A DNA stretch of 64,000 nt, taken from positions 23,121 to 87,120 of the forward strand of contig NZ_JAKSYC010000158.1 in the NCBI RefSeq assembly GCF_022829585.1, in the 5' to 3' direction. The translations under genes and the position numbers were made by a program. Of this stretch, positions 46,467-55,302 are shown piece after piece (within the stretch, counting starts at the first letter, position 1; each line of letters begins with the position of its first letter). The notes beneath the pieces were generated by a model, which saw nothing but the letters and a program-made list of their open reading frames with translations, ran no database searches and was not told the origin of the DNA. The stretch comes from Methylobacterium sp. J-026. Lineage in GTDB: Bacteria; Pseudomonadota; Alphaproteobacteria; Rhizobiales; Beijerinckiaceae.

Positions 46467-47620
46467 CCGCGAGGCCGGTGCCCGGCACGCTGCCGGCCGT
46501 GTTCATGCGCGGCGGCACCAGCAAGGCGCTGATGCTGCACCGCCGGGACGTGCCGGGCGACCTCGCCGCCTGGGAGCCGGCCTTCCTGTCCGCCATGGAT
46601 AGCCCCGACCCGTTCGGGCGCCAGCTCAACGGCATGGGCGGGGGCGTGTCGTCGGTGTCGAAGATCTGCGTGATCGAGCGCTCGGCGCGGCCGGAGGCCG
46701 ATCTCGATTACACCTTCGTGCAGGTGGTGGTCCGCGAGGGGCGGATCGACCTGTCGGGCAATTGCGGCAACATGCTCGCGGCGGTGGGGCCGTTCGCGGT
46801 GGACGAGGGGCTCGTGCAGGTCGCGGACGGCCCGGTGTCCCTGCGGATCTACAACACCAACACCCGCAAGCTGATCGAGGCCGGCTTCGCGGTCCGGGAC
46901 GGGCGGACCGTCTACCGGGGCGACCTCGCGATCCCCGGCGTCACCGGCACCGGGGCGCCGATCCGCCTCGACTTCGTTGATCCGGGCGGCGCCACCACCG
47001 GCCGGCTGCTCCCCACCGGCGTGGTCCGGCAAACCCTCGCCGTGCCCGGCCTCGGCCCGGTCGAGGCCTCGCTGGTGGACGCGGCCAATGCCTGCGTGTT
47101 CGTCCGCGCCGCCGATCTCGGATTGTCCGGGACCGAGCTGCCCGCCGCCCTGGAGGCGGTGCCGGGCCTCCTCGACCGGCTGGCGTGGATCCGCCGGGCC
47201 GCCTCGGTGGCGATGGGCATCGCCCCCGACCTCGAGGCCGCCGCGCGGATCGTCCACGTGCCGTTCGTGGGCCTCGTCGCGCCGCCGCGGGAGGCCGGCA
47301 GCCTGTCCGGTGAGCGCGTCAACGCCGGGGATGTCGATCTGACCGCCCGGGTGATCTCCAACGGCGTGCCGCACCAAGCCCTGCCGCTCACCGCCACCCT
47401 GTGCCTCGCGGTCGCCGCCCGGATCGACGGCAGCCTCGTCCACGAGGCCGCGCGCCCCACCGGCGCGGCCCTGCGGGTCGGCATGCCGTCGGGCATCCTC
47501 ACCGCCGACGCCGCCGTGGCACGGGACGGGGACGGATGGCGGGCGGAGCGCGGTTCGTTCTTCCGCACCGCGCGGCCGCTGATGCGGGGGGCGGTGTACT
47601 ATGATGCGCTGGCGCCCTAA
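46463..47620 (+). CDS. PrpF/FldA-family isomerase (4-oxalomesaconate tautomerase-like)
   Basis: The 385-residue protein fits the PrpF (DUF453) diaminopimelate epimerase-like fold: PAVFMRGGTSKALMLHRRDV, LNGMGGGVSSVSKICVIERS, and DLSGNCGNMLAAVGPFAVDE with the conserved Cys. Family members isomerise aconitate-type acids (methylaconitate isomerase PrpF) or oxalomesaconate (GalD). The GTG start lies in the 4-base GTGA overlap with the response regulator stop, so a metabolic enzyme is translationally coupled between a regulator and its kinase. No tricarboxylate pathway genes are nearby. Confidence 0.87.
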   Translation: MTARPVPGTLPAVFMRGGTSKALMLHRRDVPGDLAAWEPAFLSAMDSPDPFGRQLNGMGGGVSSVSKICVIERSARPEADLDYTFVQVVVREGRIDLSGNCGNMLAAVGPFAVDEGLVQVADGPVSLRIYNTNTRKLIEAGFAVRDGRTVYRGDLAIPGVTGTGAPIRLDFVDPGGATTGRLLPTGVVRQTLAVPGLGPVEASLVDAANACVFVRAADLGLSGTELPAALEAVPGLLDRLAWIRRAASVAMGIAPDLEAAARIVHVPFVGLVAPPREAGSLSGERVNAGDVDLTARVISNGVPHQALPLTATLCLAVAARIDGSLVHEAARPTGAALRVGMPSGILTADAAVARDGDGWRAERGSFFRTARPLMRGAVYYDALAP

Positions 47621-47635
47621 GCGTCGGGCGTCCCC

Positions 47636-49054
47636 ATGATCGACCTCATCGCCCTCTTCTCCCTGCGCCGCCGCTCCATCGCGGTGCGGCTGGCCGTGTC
47701 GGCGTTCCTGTCGAGCTCGGCGATCCTGCTGATCGCGGCCTGGATCCTCACGACCCTCTACCGGGAGAACACCGAGCGGTCCTTCGACAGCCGGCTCCTG
47801 GTCTTCGCCAACAACCTCGCCACCGATCTCGTCTCGCCCAACGACCCCGAGAGCCGGACCTTCTCGCTCGGCGATCCGCGCTTCGACCTGCCCCTGTCGG
47901 GCTGGTACTGGCAGGTCGGCAAGCCCGACGCGAAGCCCCGGGACGTGCGCACCTCCCGCTCCCTCGTCGGGGTGCCGCTGCCCGCGGCCACGGATTCGGA
48001 CGGCAAGGTCGGGATCGGGCAGATCCGCCAGGGCTACGGCAAGGGCCAGGACGGGCGCCTCCTGCGCATCATGGAGCGCGACGTCGATCTCGGCGAGGAG
48101 GGCCGCTACACGGTGCGGGTCGCCGGGCCCGCCGACGAGATCGTCAACGACGTCGACCGGTTCCGCAATTCGCTGACCATCACCTTCGGCCTGCTCGGCC
48201 TGTCGCTGGCGCTCACTACCCTGCTGCAGATCCGGTTCGGCCTCGCGCCGCTCAAGAAGATGCGCGCGGCGCTCGGCGCGGTCCGCCGCGGCGAGGCCGA
48301 CCGCATCACCGGCACCTACCCGCGCGACATCGCCCCGCTCACCGGCGAGGTGAATCTCCTGATCGAGACCAACCGGGAGATCCTGGAGCGCGCCCGCACC
48401 CAGGTCGGCAACCTCGCCCACGCCCTGAAGACACCGCTCTCGATCATCGTCAACGAGGTCGGCGCCTCGGACGCCCCGGAGGAACTGTCCCAGAAAATCC
48501 GCGAGCAGGCCGCGGTGATGCGCGACCAGGTAAACTATCACCTCGACCGCGCCCGCGCCGCCGCGCTCGCCGGGACGCTGGGCACCTCCACGGAGGTCGA
48601 GCCGGCCCTGGCCGGGCTCGTGCGGACGTTCGGAAAGATCTACCGGGACAAGGATATCGCCTACGACGTCCACGTGCCGCCGGGCCTGCGCTTCCGGGGG
48701 GAACGCCAGGATTTCGAGGAGATGGTCGGCAACCTCGTCGACAACGCCTCGAAATGGGCCCACGGCCGGGTGGCGATCCGCGCCGAGGCGGTGGCCAAGG
48801 ACGATTATCCCCACCTTCTCGTCGCCATCGAGGATGACGGGCCCGGCCTGCCCCCGGAGGCGCGCCAGGCGGTGCTCGGCCGGGGGCGGCGGCTCGACGA
48901 ATCCAAGCCCGGCTCCGGCCTCGGCCTGTCCATCGTGGCGGATCTCGCGACCCTCTATCGCGGGCGCTTCACCCTGGAGCAGGCGGCGCTCGGCGGCCTG
49001 CGGGCGGTGCTGGAGGTGCCGGGCGACGCACCGGTGGGGGCGGCAACCCTCTGA
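47636..49054 (+). CDS. Sensor histidine kinase, FeuQ/PhoQ-like
   Basis: The 472-residue kinase has two membrane segments (VSAFLSSSAILLIAAWILTT and TITFGLLGLSLALTTLLQIR), a periplasmic sensor of about 140 residues, a HAMP-like linker, the dimerisation helix with H262 in NLAHALKTPLSII, and an ATPase domain (MVGNLVDNASKWA, IEDDGPGLPPEA, GSGLGLSIVADLA). The LAHALKTPL H-box is that of PhoQ-type kinases, whose known group members respond to periplasmic cues. It pairs with the regulator at 45789-46466. Confidence 0.92.
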   Translation: MIDLIALFSLRRRSIAVRLAVSAFLSSSAILLIAAWILTTLYRENTERSFDSRLLVFANNLATDLVSPNDPESRTFSLGDPRFDLPLSGWYWQVGKPDAKPRDVRTSRSLVGVPLPAATDSDGKVGIGQIRQGYGKGQDGRLLRIMERDVDLGEEGRYTVRVAGPADEIVNDVDRFRNSLTITFGLLGLSLALTTLLQIRFGLAPLKKMRAALGAVRRGEADRITGTYPRDIAPLTGEVNLLIETNREILERARTQVGNLAHALKTPLSIIVNEVGASDAPEELSQKIREQAAVMRDQVNYHLDRARAAALAGTLGTSTEVEPALAGLVRTFGKIYRDKDIAYDVHVPPGLRFRGERQDFEEMVGNLVDNASKWAHGRVAIRAEAVAKDDYPHLLVAIEDDGPGLPPEARQAVLGRGRRLDESKPGSGLGLSIVADLATLYRGRFTLEQAALGGLRAVLEVPGDAPVGAATL

Positions 49055-49220
49055 CGCGGGCCGGGGCGATCGGAGACCTGACCCCTCGTCTCTGCCCCCT
49101 TGTCATCGCGCGGGAGTTGCGTGACACCGTGCCGCCGCCGGGGGGTGTCGTGGCGTCCCGCCGCCGGCTCCACATGGCGTGGGGAGGCGCGGGCCGGTCG
49201 GGCCCGCTGGCGAAGGTTCG

Positions 49221-50711
49221 ATGACGGCGATCTGGTTCATCCTGGCGGCCATGACCGCGGCGGCCGTCCTCGGCCTGCTCTGGCCGATGTCGCGGCGCGC
49301 CGCCGTGCCGGCCGGCGAGGCGGGCGGGACCGCCATCGCCACCGAGACCGCCTTCTACGAGGATCAGATCGCCGAGATCGCCCGCGACTTGGAGCGCGGC
49401 CTGATCGCCCCCGAGGAGGCCGAGTCGGCCAAGGCCGAGGCGGCGCGCCGCCTGCTCCGGGCGAGCCGCGAGGCGCAGCTCGAGGCCGAGGATGCCGGGG
49501 CCGCCGAGGCGGCGCGTCCGGCCGAGCCGCGCCTGCGCCGGCGCCGGGCGGCCTCCGCCTTCGCGGTCTCCACCATCCCCCTCGTGGCGCTGATCGCCTA
49601 CGGCCTCTACGGCTCCCCGGAACTGCCCGCCCAGACCCCCGCCGACCGCGCGGCCGCCCGCGGCGGCAGCGACGAGCTGATGAAGGCGGTGGGACAGATC
49701 GAGGCGCGGCTCGCCCGGGATCCGAACGATGTCCGCGGCTGGGCGGTGCTCGCCCCGGTCTACATGCGCACCGGCCGCTTCGACGACGCCGCCCGCGCCT
49801 ACGCCAACATCGCCCGGTTGAAGGGCGAGACCGCCGACCTCCTCGCCGACCAGGGCGAGGCGCTGACGGCGGCGGCCGACGGCACCGTCTCGCCGGAGGC
49901 GAAAGCGCTGTTCGAGAAGGCGCAGGCCAAGGACCCGAACGCCCCCAAACCCCGCTTCTATCTCGCCCGGGCGGCCGAGCAGGCCGGTGATACAGGCGCG
50001 GCGATCCGCCAGCTCACCACCCTCGAAGCGTCGAGCCCGCCCGACGCCCCCTGGCTCGGGATCGTGCGCCAGACGCTCGCCCGCCTCAAGGGCGAGCCGC
50101 CGCCGCCGGCCGCGGCGCCGCAGGCCGCCCCGAAGATCCCGGCGGAGCAGCAGGCCGCGATCCGCGGCATGGTCGACGGGCTCGATGCCCGGCTCAAGAG
50201 CGGCGGCGGCACGCCGGACGAGTGGCTCCGGCTCGTCCGGTCCCGGGCGGTGCTCGGCGAGCCCGATCAGGCGGCCGCCGCCCTGACCCGCGCCCGCGCG
50301 GCCCTGGCCGGCGATCCGCAGGGTCTGGCCCAGGTCGAGCAGGGCGCCCGCGCCATCGGCCTCGATTGGGAGGGAGGCTCCGCCCGGCCGGCCGCTCCCG
50401 CCCCGCCCGGGCCGGCGGCCCAGGCCGAGACCGAGGCCGCGATGGCGGCCGTGCGCGCCATGCCGCAGGCGGAGCGCGACGCGGCCATCCGCGGCATGGT
50501 CGAGGGCCTCGACCGCCGCCTGGCCGCCCGGGGCGGCACCCCGGACGAGTGGCTGCGCCTCGTGCGCTCCTACAGCGCGCTGGGCGACCGCGACCAGGCG
50601 ATCAAGACCCTGGACCGCGCCCGGATGGCGCTCGCCGCCAACGGCGAGGCGGTGGCGCGGCTCGATGGGCTCGCCCGGGAACTCGACCTGCCCGGCAAGC
50701 CCGATCCCTGA
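49221..50711 (+). CDS. ccmI: Cytochrome c maturation protein CcmI (CycH)
   Basis: The 496-residue protein starts with the CcmI membrane helix (MTAIWFILAAMTAAAVLGLL), then the conserved TAFYEDQIAEIARDLERGLI and a second membrane helix (AFAVSTIPLVALIAYGLYGS). A periplasmic TPR domain follows (DVRGWAVLAPVYMRTGRFDD onward). CcmI delivers apocytochrome c to the heme ligation complex. Oddly, an approximately 60-residue module (AAIRGMVDGLDARLK, then GTPDEWLRLVRS) occurs twice near residues 313 and 422, suggesting internal duplication. The ATG at 49221 begins the membrane helix. The rest of the ccm operon resumes only 1.3 kb downstream. Confidence 0.93.
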   Translation: MTAIWFILAAMTAAAVLGLLWPMSRRAAVPAGEAGGTAIATETAFYEDQIAEIARDLERGLIAPEEAESAKAEAARRLLRASREAQLEAEDAGAAEAARPAEPRLRRRRAASAFAVSTIPLVALIAYGLYGSPELPAQTPADRAAARGGSDELMKAVGQIEARLARDPNDVRGWAVLAPVYMRTGRFDDAARAYANIARLKGETADLLADQGEALTAAADGTVSPEAKALFEKAQAKDPNAPKPRFYLARAAEQAGDTGAAIRQLTTLEASSPPDAPWLGIVRQTLARLKGEPPPPAAAPQAAPKIPAEQQAAIRGMVDGLDARLKSGGGTPDEWLRLVRSRAVLGEPDQAAAALTRARAALAGDPQGLAQVEQGARAIGLDWEGGSARPAAPAPPGPAAQAETEAAMAAVRAMPQAERDAAIRGMVEGLDRRLAARGGTPDEWLRLVRSYSALGDRDQAIKTLDRARMALAANGEAVARLDGLARELDLPGKPDP

Positions 50712-50836
50712 CCCCGCGGCGGCGCGATCCTCCGCACGTGCCGCAGGTTGGATGCCCGCTGTGAAGCGTCGGTACGACGAGCCTCCGCCGTCCCGTCGAA
50801 CACGGTCTGGGTTAAGACTTTCACGTCCTGTCGATG

Positions 50837-50879
50837 CTAGCGCATCGGTCTAGATATCGGAATCAGGACGATGCGCTAG
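50837..50879. repeat. Long palindrome downstream of ccmI
   Basis: CTAGCGCATCG (50837-50847) is the exact reverse complement of CGATGCGCTAG (50869-50879). It lies in a 386-base gene-free, AT-richer stretch (50712-51097) between ccmI and the inserted small genes. Nothing else is recognised in that stretch. It could be an insertion scar, REP-like element or terminator. Confidence 0.65.
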
Positions 50880-51097
50880 GCCCCTGGTTTCGCATCGTCT
50901 TTTGCCGAAAGCCGGAAACCGCCTTTCGGGGTGATGCTCCACGGCTTGCGATATCGAGACCTTGAATCCAAGTCGGTGAACATCCCGCCCAAACAGCCGC
51001 ATTGCATGCCCCTTCAGGCTTCGAGTCGCTGTGCTCGGGGATTGTAGGGGTGTGGCGGCCACGATAGATGATGCGGGCCCTACCAGAGGAGAAGCCT

Positions 51098-51295
51098 ATG
51101 GCTGTCCTGTCCCGCGATTTCGGGGGGATGAAGTTGTCTGGCCGCGAAGCGGAAACGTTTGTGCGCCAAGTGGCGTCGAGCGAGACGCTGCAAGTCGTCC
51201 TGGCCTCTCTCGAACGAGGCCGTAGACTGCACAGATTGATGGCCGAACAGAGCAAGGTCACTGTCGATGCAGGGCACAGAGGGCACGGCAAATAG
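51098..51295 (+). CDS. Small protein (65 aa) preceding a GNAT gene, possible antitoxin
   Basis: Starts MAVLSRDFGGMKLSGREAET and continues FVRQVASSETLQVVLASLER. It is helical, without a recognised ribbon-helix-helix motif. GAGGAG just upstream supports the ATG at 51098. Its end overlaps the GNAT start by 29 bases. Small gene plus overlapping GNAT is the layout of TacAT-type toxin-antitoxin pairs, but this protein is not clearly a DUF1778 antitoxin, so the role is a guess. Confidence 0.5.
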   Translation: MAVLSRDFGGMKLSGREAETFVRQVASSETLQVVLASLERGRRLHRLMAEQSKVTVDAGHRGHGK

Positions 51296-51842
51296 CGCGC
51301 CGCCATACATCATCAGAACGATTCAGAAAGGGGATTGCAAATTACCCTTCGCACTTGCTGGAAAACAGCATGAGTCGCTGAAAATTTATTTCCGAAAGGA
51401 TTCCGAGCGTGCTCGTCGGGAGCTGATCACCCAGACATACGTGGCTGTTCCAAAAAATTCTATTATTAGCTGTATATTGGGCTACATTAGCCTCATGAGC
51501 GCGGAAATCGCCTTCGCTGGGACATATTCCATACCCGATAAGCCGCGTGCTGATCGCTATCCTACCCAGCCGGCCATCCGAATCGCGCGTCTGGCCGTGG
51601 CGGATGGTGCCCGCGGATGCGGGGTCGGCAGGGACTTGCTATCCCTGTCCATATCGATTGCGATAGACCACGTTTGCGCCAGTGTAGGATGTCGCTTCCT
51701 CATCACGAATGCGAAACCGGAGTCGGTCGGCTTCTACGGCAAGTACGGGTTCGCACTGCTGGATACGGATGAAAACCGTGCGTCGATTGCGCCCATCATG
51801 TGGCTCGATTTGCGTCCCTACGTCGCGACGATCGGCGGCTGA
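51267..51842 (+). CDS. GNAT-family acetyltransferase, TacT-like toxin candidate
   Basis: The 191-residue protein has the GNAT core IRIARLAVADGARGCGVGRD, then LLSLSISIAI, and a C-terminal AKPESVGFYGKYGFALL; GCGVGRDLL is the acetyl-CoA loop. The alignment with toxin-type GNATs (LARLAVD...GxGxG...FY.k.GF) is fair. Codon use and base composition are AT-richer than the flanking ccm genes, pointing to horizontal insertion into the operon. If it is a TacT-like toxin it would acetylate aminoacyl-tRNA. Confidence 0.72.
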   Translation: MQGTEGTANSAPPYIIRTIQKGDCKLPFALAGKQHESLKIYFRKDSERARRELITQTYVAVPKNSIISCILGYISLMSAEIAFAGTYSIPDKPRADRYPTQPAIRIARLAVADGARGCGVGRDLLSLSISIAIDHVCASVGCRFLITNAKPESVGFYGKYGFALLDTDENRASIAPIMWLDLRPYVATIGG

Positions 51843-52034
51843 GAGCATCAAGACGTCATACTGGCATCTCCGCGTAACGCGGCAGTGCGGCGCACGACGG
51901 CCGATACGACAATCGGTCCCGATGCCTGCCCTTGACCCACGCCGCTGCGGGGTCGACACCCTGATGCGATAGAATGAGAACGGTTCGGGTCTGGGCGGCG
52001 ATCCGCCCGCCGGATCCCCTGGGGTGGACGTAAC

Positions 52035-52538
52035 GTGACGCGAAAGAGCCGCCGCCTGATCCTGATCGCCGCCTGCGGCAGCGTGCTCGCCCTGGCCGTG
52101 GGGCTGATCCTGTTCGCCATGAGCGGGTCGATCGTGTTCTTCCGCTCGCCCTCCGACATCGCCCTCCAGGGCATCGCGCCGGGCACCCGGCTGCGGCTCG
52201 GTGGCCTCGTGAAGGACGGATCGCTCAAGCGCGGGCCCGACCAGACGGTGGATTTTTCCGTGACCGACACCAACGCCACCGTCGAGGTCCAGTACAAGGG
52301 TCTGCTGCCGGACCTGTTCCGCGAGGGGCAGGGCGTGGTGGCCGAGGGCATGCTGGAGCCGGGCGGACGGTTCCGGGCCGACACCGTCCTGGCCAAGCAC
52401 GACGAATCGTACATGCCCCGGGAGGTCGCCGACGCGCTCAAGGCGCAGGGGCGCTGGCAGGAGGGCGGCAGCAACGGAAGCCCGAAGGCCGTCACCGCGT
52501 CGACCGAAAAAACCCTCGGCCCCCGCAGCGAGCGGTAA
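52035..52538 (+). CDS. ccmE: Cytochrome c-type biogenesis heme chaperone CcmE
   Basis: The 167-residue protein has a single N-terminal membrane anchor ([20 protein letters not shown]), an OB-fold ([40 protein letters not shown]) and the [10 protein letters not shown] motif whose histidine covalently binds heme before transfer to apocytochrome. It starts with GTG and is separated from ccmF by only 10 bases. Confidence 0.95.
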   Translation: MTRKSRRLILIAACGSVLALAVGLILFAMSGSIVFFRSPSDIALQGIAPGTRLRLGGLVKDGSLKRGPDQTVDFSVTDTNATVEVQYKGLLPDLFREGQGVVAEGMLEPGGRFRADTVLAKHDESYMPREVADALKAQGRWQEGGSNGSPKAVTASTEKTLGPRSER

Positions 52539-52548
52539 GAGACCCCGC

Positions 52549-54549
52549 ATGATCGTCGAGACCGGCCATTTCGCGCTCGCGCTCGCGCTCGCGATCTCCC
52601 TCGTCCAGACGGTGATGCCCGTCTGGGCGGCGCGATCGGGGGACCCGGCGCTCCGCCAGACCGCCTCGCAGGCGGCGCTCGGGGCCTTCGCCTGCGTGCT
52701 GTTCGCCTTCGCGGCGCTCACATATGCGCACGTCACCTCGGACTTCTCGGTCCAGAACGTCGTCGAGAACTCGCACACGCAGAAGCCGCTGATCTACAAG
52801 ATCTCCGGCGTCTGGGGGAACCACGAGGGCTCGATGCTCCTCTGGGTCCTGATCCTCACCCTGTTCGGCGCCTGCGTGGCGGTGGCGAGGAATTCCGTGC
52901 CGCCGCGCCTGCGCGCCAACACCCTGGGCGTGCAGGGCCTGATCACCGCGGTGTTCGTGCTGTTCATCATCACGACCTCGAACCCGTTCAGCCGCGTGAT
53001 CCCGGCGCCGCTGGAGGGCAACGACCTCAACCCGCTGCTGCAGGATCCCGGCCTCGCGATCCACCCGCCGCTCCTCTACATCGGCTATGTCGGCTTCTCG
53101 ATCAGCTTCGCCTTCGCGGTCGCCGCGCTGATCGACGGGCGGATCGACGCTGTCTGGGCGCGCGCGGTGCGGCCCTGGACGCTCACCGCGTGGTGCTTCC
53201 TGACGCTGGGCATCGCGATGGGCTCGTACTGGGCCTATTACGAACTCGGCTGGGGCGGCTGGTGGTTCTGGGACCCCGTCGAGAACGCCTCCCTGATGCC
53301 GTGGATCGCCGGCACGGCGCTGCTGCACTCCACCGTAGTGATGGAGAAGCGCGACGCCCTGAAGGTCTGGACGGTGCTGCTCGCGATCCTGACCTTCTCG
53401 CTCTCGCTGATCGGGACCTTCCTGGTCCGCTCGGGCGTCATCACCTCGGTCCATTCCTTCGCCACCGACCCGACCCGGGGCGTCTTCATCCTGGCGATCC
53501 TGATCCTGTTCATCGGCGGCTCGCTGACCCTGTTCGCGTGGCGGGCGCCGCTGCTGCGCCAGGGGGGTCTGTTCGCGCCGATCTCCCGGGAGGGCTCGCT
53601 GGTCCTCAACAATCTCTTTCTCGTGGCGGGCTGCGCCACCGTGCTGGTCGGGACCCTGTACCCGCTGCTGCTGGAGATGCTGACCGGGGAAAAGATCACG
53701 GTCGGTCCGCCCTTCTTCAACGCCACCTTCGTGCCGCTGGCGATCCCGCTCCTGCTGATCGTGCCGTTCGGACAGGCCCTGGCCTGGAAGCGTGGCGACG
53801 TGCTCGCCGCCGCGCAGCGCCTGTTCGCCGCCCTGGCGGTGGCCCTGGCGATCGGCTTCGCAGTCTTGGCCCTGACCTGGGGCGGGCCGGTGATGGCGCC
53901 GGTCGGCATCGGACTCGGCGCCTATCTGCTGATCGGCTCCGCCCTGGAGATCGTCTCCCGCGCCCTGGGCTACGGGGCGAGCCGGGCGCGCTCCCTCGGC
54001 CAGATCGGACGCCGCGCCGCGGGCCTCCCGCGCTCGGCCTGGGGCACCGCGCTCGCCCATGCTGGCGTCGGCGTGGTGGTGATCGGCATCGCCGCCCAGG
54101 GCTGGGCGACCGAGGGGCTGGCGACCCTCAAGCCCGGCCAGACTCTGGTATCGGGACCCTACGTGGCGACCCTCGACAGGGTCGGACCCCGCCAGGGCCC
54201 GAACTACGAGGAGGCCGCCGCCACCCTCACGATCCGGACGCGCGCCGGCGACGAGGTCGGGCAGGTGGAGACCGGCAAGCGCTTCTACCCGAGCCGCAAG
54301 ATGGCGGTGACGGAATCGGGCCTGCTGACGATCGGCGTGAGCCAGGTCTATGCCAGCCTCGGCGAGATGGGCCAGGACGGCGGCGTCGGCCTGCGCCTCT
54401 ACTACAAGCCGCTGGTGCTGCTGATCTGGCTCGGCGCCGTGGTCATGGCCCTGGGCGGCGGCCTCTCGCTGACCGACCGGCGGATGCGCGTGGGCGTCCC
54501 CGCCAAGGCGAAGGCCCGGCCTCTCCCCGCCGCGGTGCCGGCCGAGTGA
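52549..54549 (+). CDS. ccmF: Heme lyase subunit CcmF
   Basis: This 666-residue polytopic membrane protein contains the WWD heme-handling motif WGGWWFWDPVENASLMPW, preceded by MGSYWAYYELG, and LLYIGYVGFSISFAFAVAAL with many further hydrophobic helices. It attaches heme to apocytochrome c CxxCH motifs in the periplasm together with CcmH and CcmI. Length is typical. It follows ccmE by 10 bases and is followed by ccmH after 8. Confidence 0.96.
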   Translation: MIVETGHFALALALAISLVQTVMPVWAARSGDPALRQTASQAALGAFACVLFAFAALTYAHVTSDFSVQNVVENSHTQKPLIYKISGVWGNHEGSMLLWVLILTLFGACVAVARNSVPPRLRANTLGVQGLITAVFVLFIITTSNPFSRVIPAPLEGNDLNPLLQDPGLAIHPPLLYIGYVGFSISFAFAVAALIDGRIDAVWARAVRPWTLTAWCFLTLGIAMGSYWAYYELGWGGWWFWDPVENASLMPWIAGTALLHSTVVMEKRDALKVWTVLLAILTFSLSLIGTFLVRSGVITSVHSFATDPTRGVFILAILILFIGGSLTLFAWRAPLLRQGGLFAPISREGSLVLNNLFLVAGCATVLVGTLYPLLLEMLTGEKITVGPPFFNATFVPLAIPLLLIVPFGQALAWKRGDVLAAAQRLFAALAVALAIGFAVLALTWGGPVMAPVGIGLGAYLLIGSALEIVSRALGYGASRARSLGQIGRRAAGLPRSAWGTALAHAGVGVVVIGIAAQGWATEGLATLKPGQTLVSGPYVATLDRVGPRQGPNYEEAAATLTIRTRAGDEVGQVETGKRFYPSRKMAVTESGLLTIGVSQVYASLGEMGQDGGVGLRLYYKPLVLLIWLGAVVMALGGGLSLTDRRMRVGVPAKAKARPLPAAVPAE

Positions 54550-54557
54550 GGGCGGAC

Positions 54558-55205
54558 ATGATGGCCGACGCGGTTTTCCCTCCCCCCTCTGCGGGGGAGG
54601 GTGGGCCGGCCGTCTGGCCGGGTCGGGAGAGGGGAGCGCCGTATCCGGAGATGTCGCACCGGAAGCCTCATCCTGTACCGTCGCGCTGCCCCTCTCCCCC
54701 CCTGCTTCGCCGGGTACCCTCCCCCGCGGAGGGGGGAGGGAAGAGCGCGCGGGTCCGTCTCGCTTTCGCGGTCTTTGCGGCCCTCGCGCTCATCACCCCC
54801 GCCCACGCGGTCCAGCCCGACGAGGTGCTGAAGGACTCCGCCCTGGAGCACCGGGCCCGGGAGATCTCCGCCGAGCTGCGCTGCCTCGTCTGCCAGAACC
54901 AGTCGATCGACGATTCCGACGCGCCGCTGGCCAAGGATCTGCGCCTGATCGTGCGCGAGCGCCTGCAGACGGGCGACAGCGACCGGGCGGTGCTGGACTA
55001 CGTCGTCGCGCGCTACGGCGAGTTCGTATTGCTGCGGCCGGTCTTCGCCCTGCACACGCTGCTGCTGTGGCTGACGCCGGTGCTGGCGGTCCTGCTCGGC
55101 GGCTTCGGCCTCTGGCGCCTCGCCCGCCGCCGGCCGGCCGCGCCGGTCCGGACCCTGTCGCCCGCCGAGGAGGCGGAGGTCGCCGCGCTGCTGCGGCGGG
55201 AGTAG
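54558..55205 (+). CDS. ccmH: CcmH (CycL) with repeat-derived N-terminal extension
   Basis: From residue 65 on this is a normal CcmH: signal peptide (VRLAFAVFAALALITPAHA), helical bundle with the redox motif LRCLVCQNQSIDDS, and a C-terminal membrane helix (LLLWLTPVLAVLLGGFGLWR). It reduces apocytochrome thiols before heme attachment. The first 64 residues (MMADAVFPPPSAGEGGPAVW onward) are unlike the family and are encoded by a 167-bp element with 27-bp terminal inverted repeats. The original start has been displaced, and a start inside the element is possible (ATG at 54651). How the buried signal peptide is used is unclear. Confidence 0.88.
   Translation: MMADAVFPPPSAGEGGPAVWPGRERGAPYPEMSHRKPHPVPSRCPSPPLLRRVPSPAEGGGKSARVRLAFAVFAALALITPAHAVQPDEVLKDSALEHRAREISAELRCLVCQNQSIDDSDAPLAKDLRLIVRERLQTGDSDRAVLDYVVARYGEFVLLRPVFALHTLLLWLTPVLAVLLGGFGLWRLARRRPAAPVRTLSPAEEAEVAALLRRE
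54576..54742. repeat. MITE-like element with 27-bp terminal inverted repeats, inside ccmH
   Basis: Bases 54576-54602 and 54716-54742 are inverted repeats with one mismatch (TTCCCTCCCCCCTC.GCGGG core). Inner sequences around GGGAGAGGGGAGCG and CGCTGCCCCTCTCCCC also pair. The element lies at the 5' end of the ccmH frame. Confidence 0.82.
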
Positions 55206-55302
55206 ACTCGGGCCGGGTCGCGATTCGCCGGCATCGGGCGGCACAAGTCTTGGATCGGGGATCGCAGACCGCAGGATCGGCGACGTGCCCGGGGGCAGGA
55301 CG

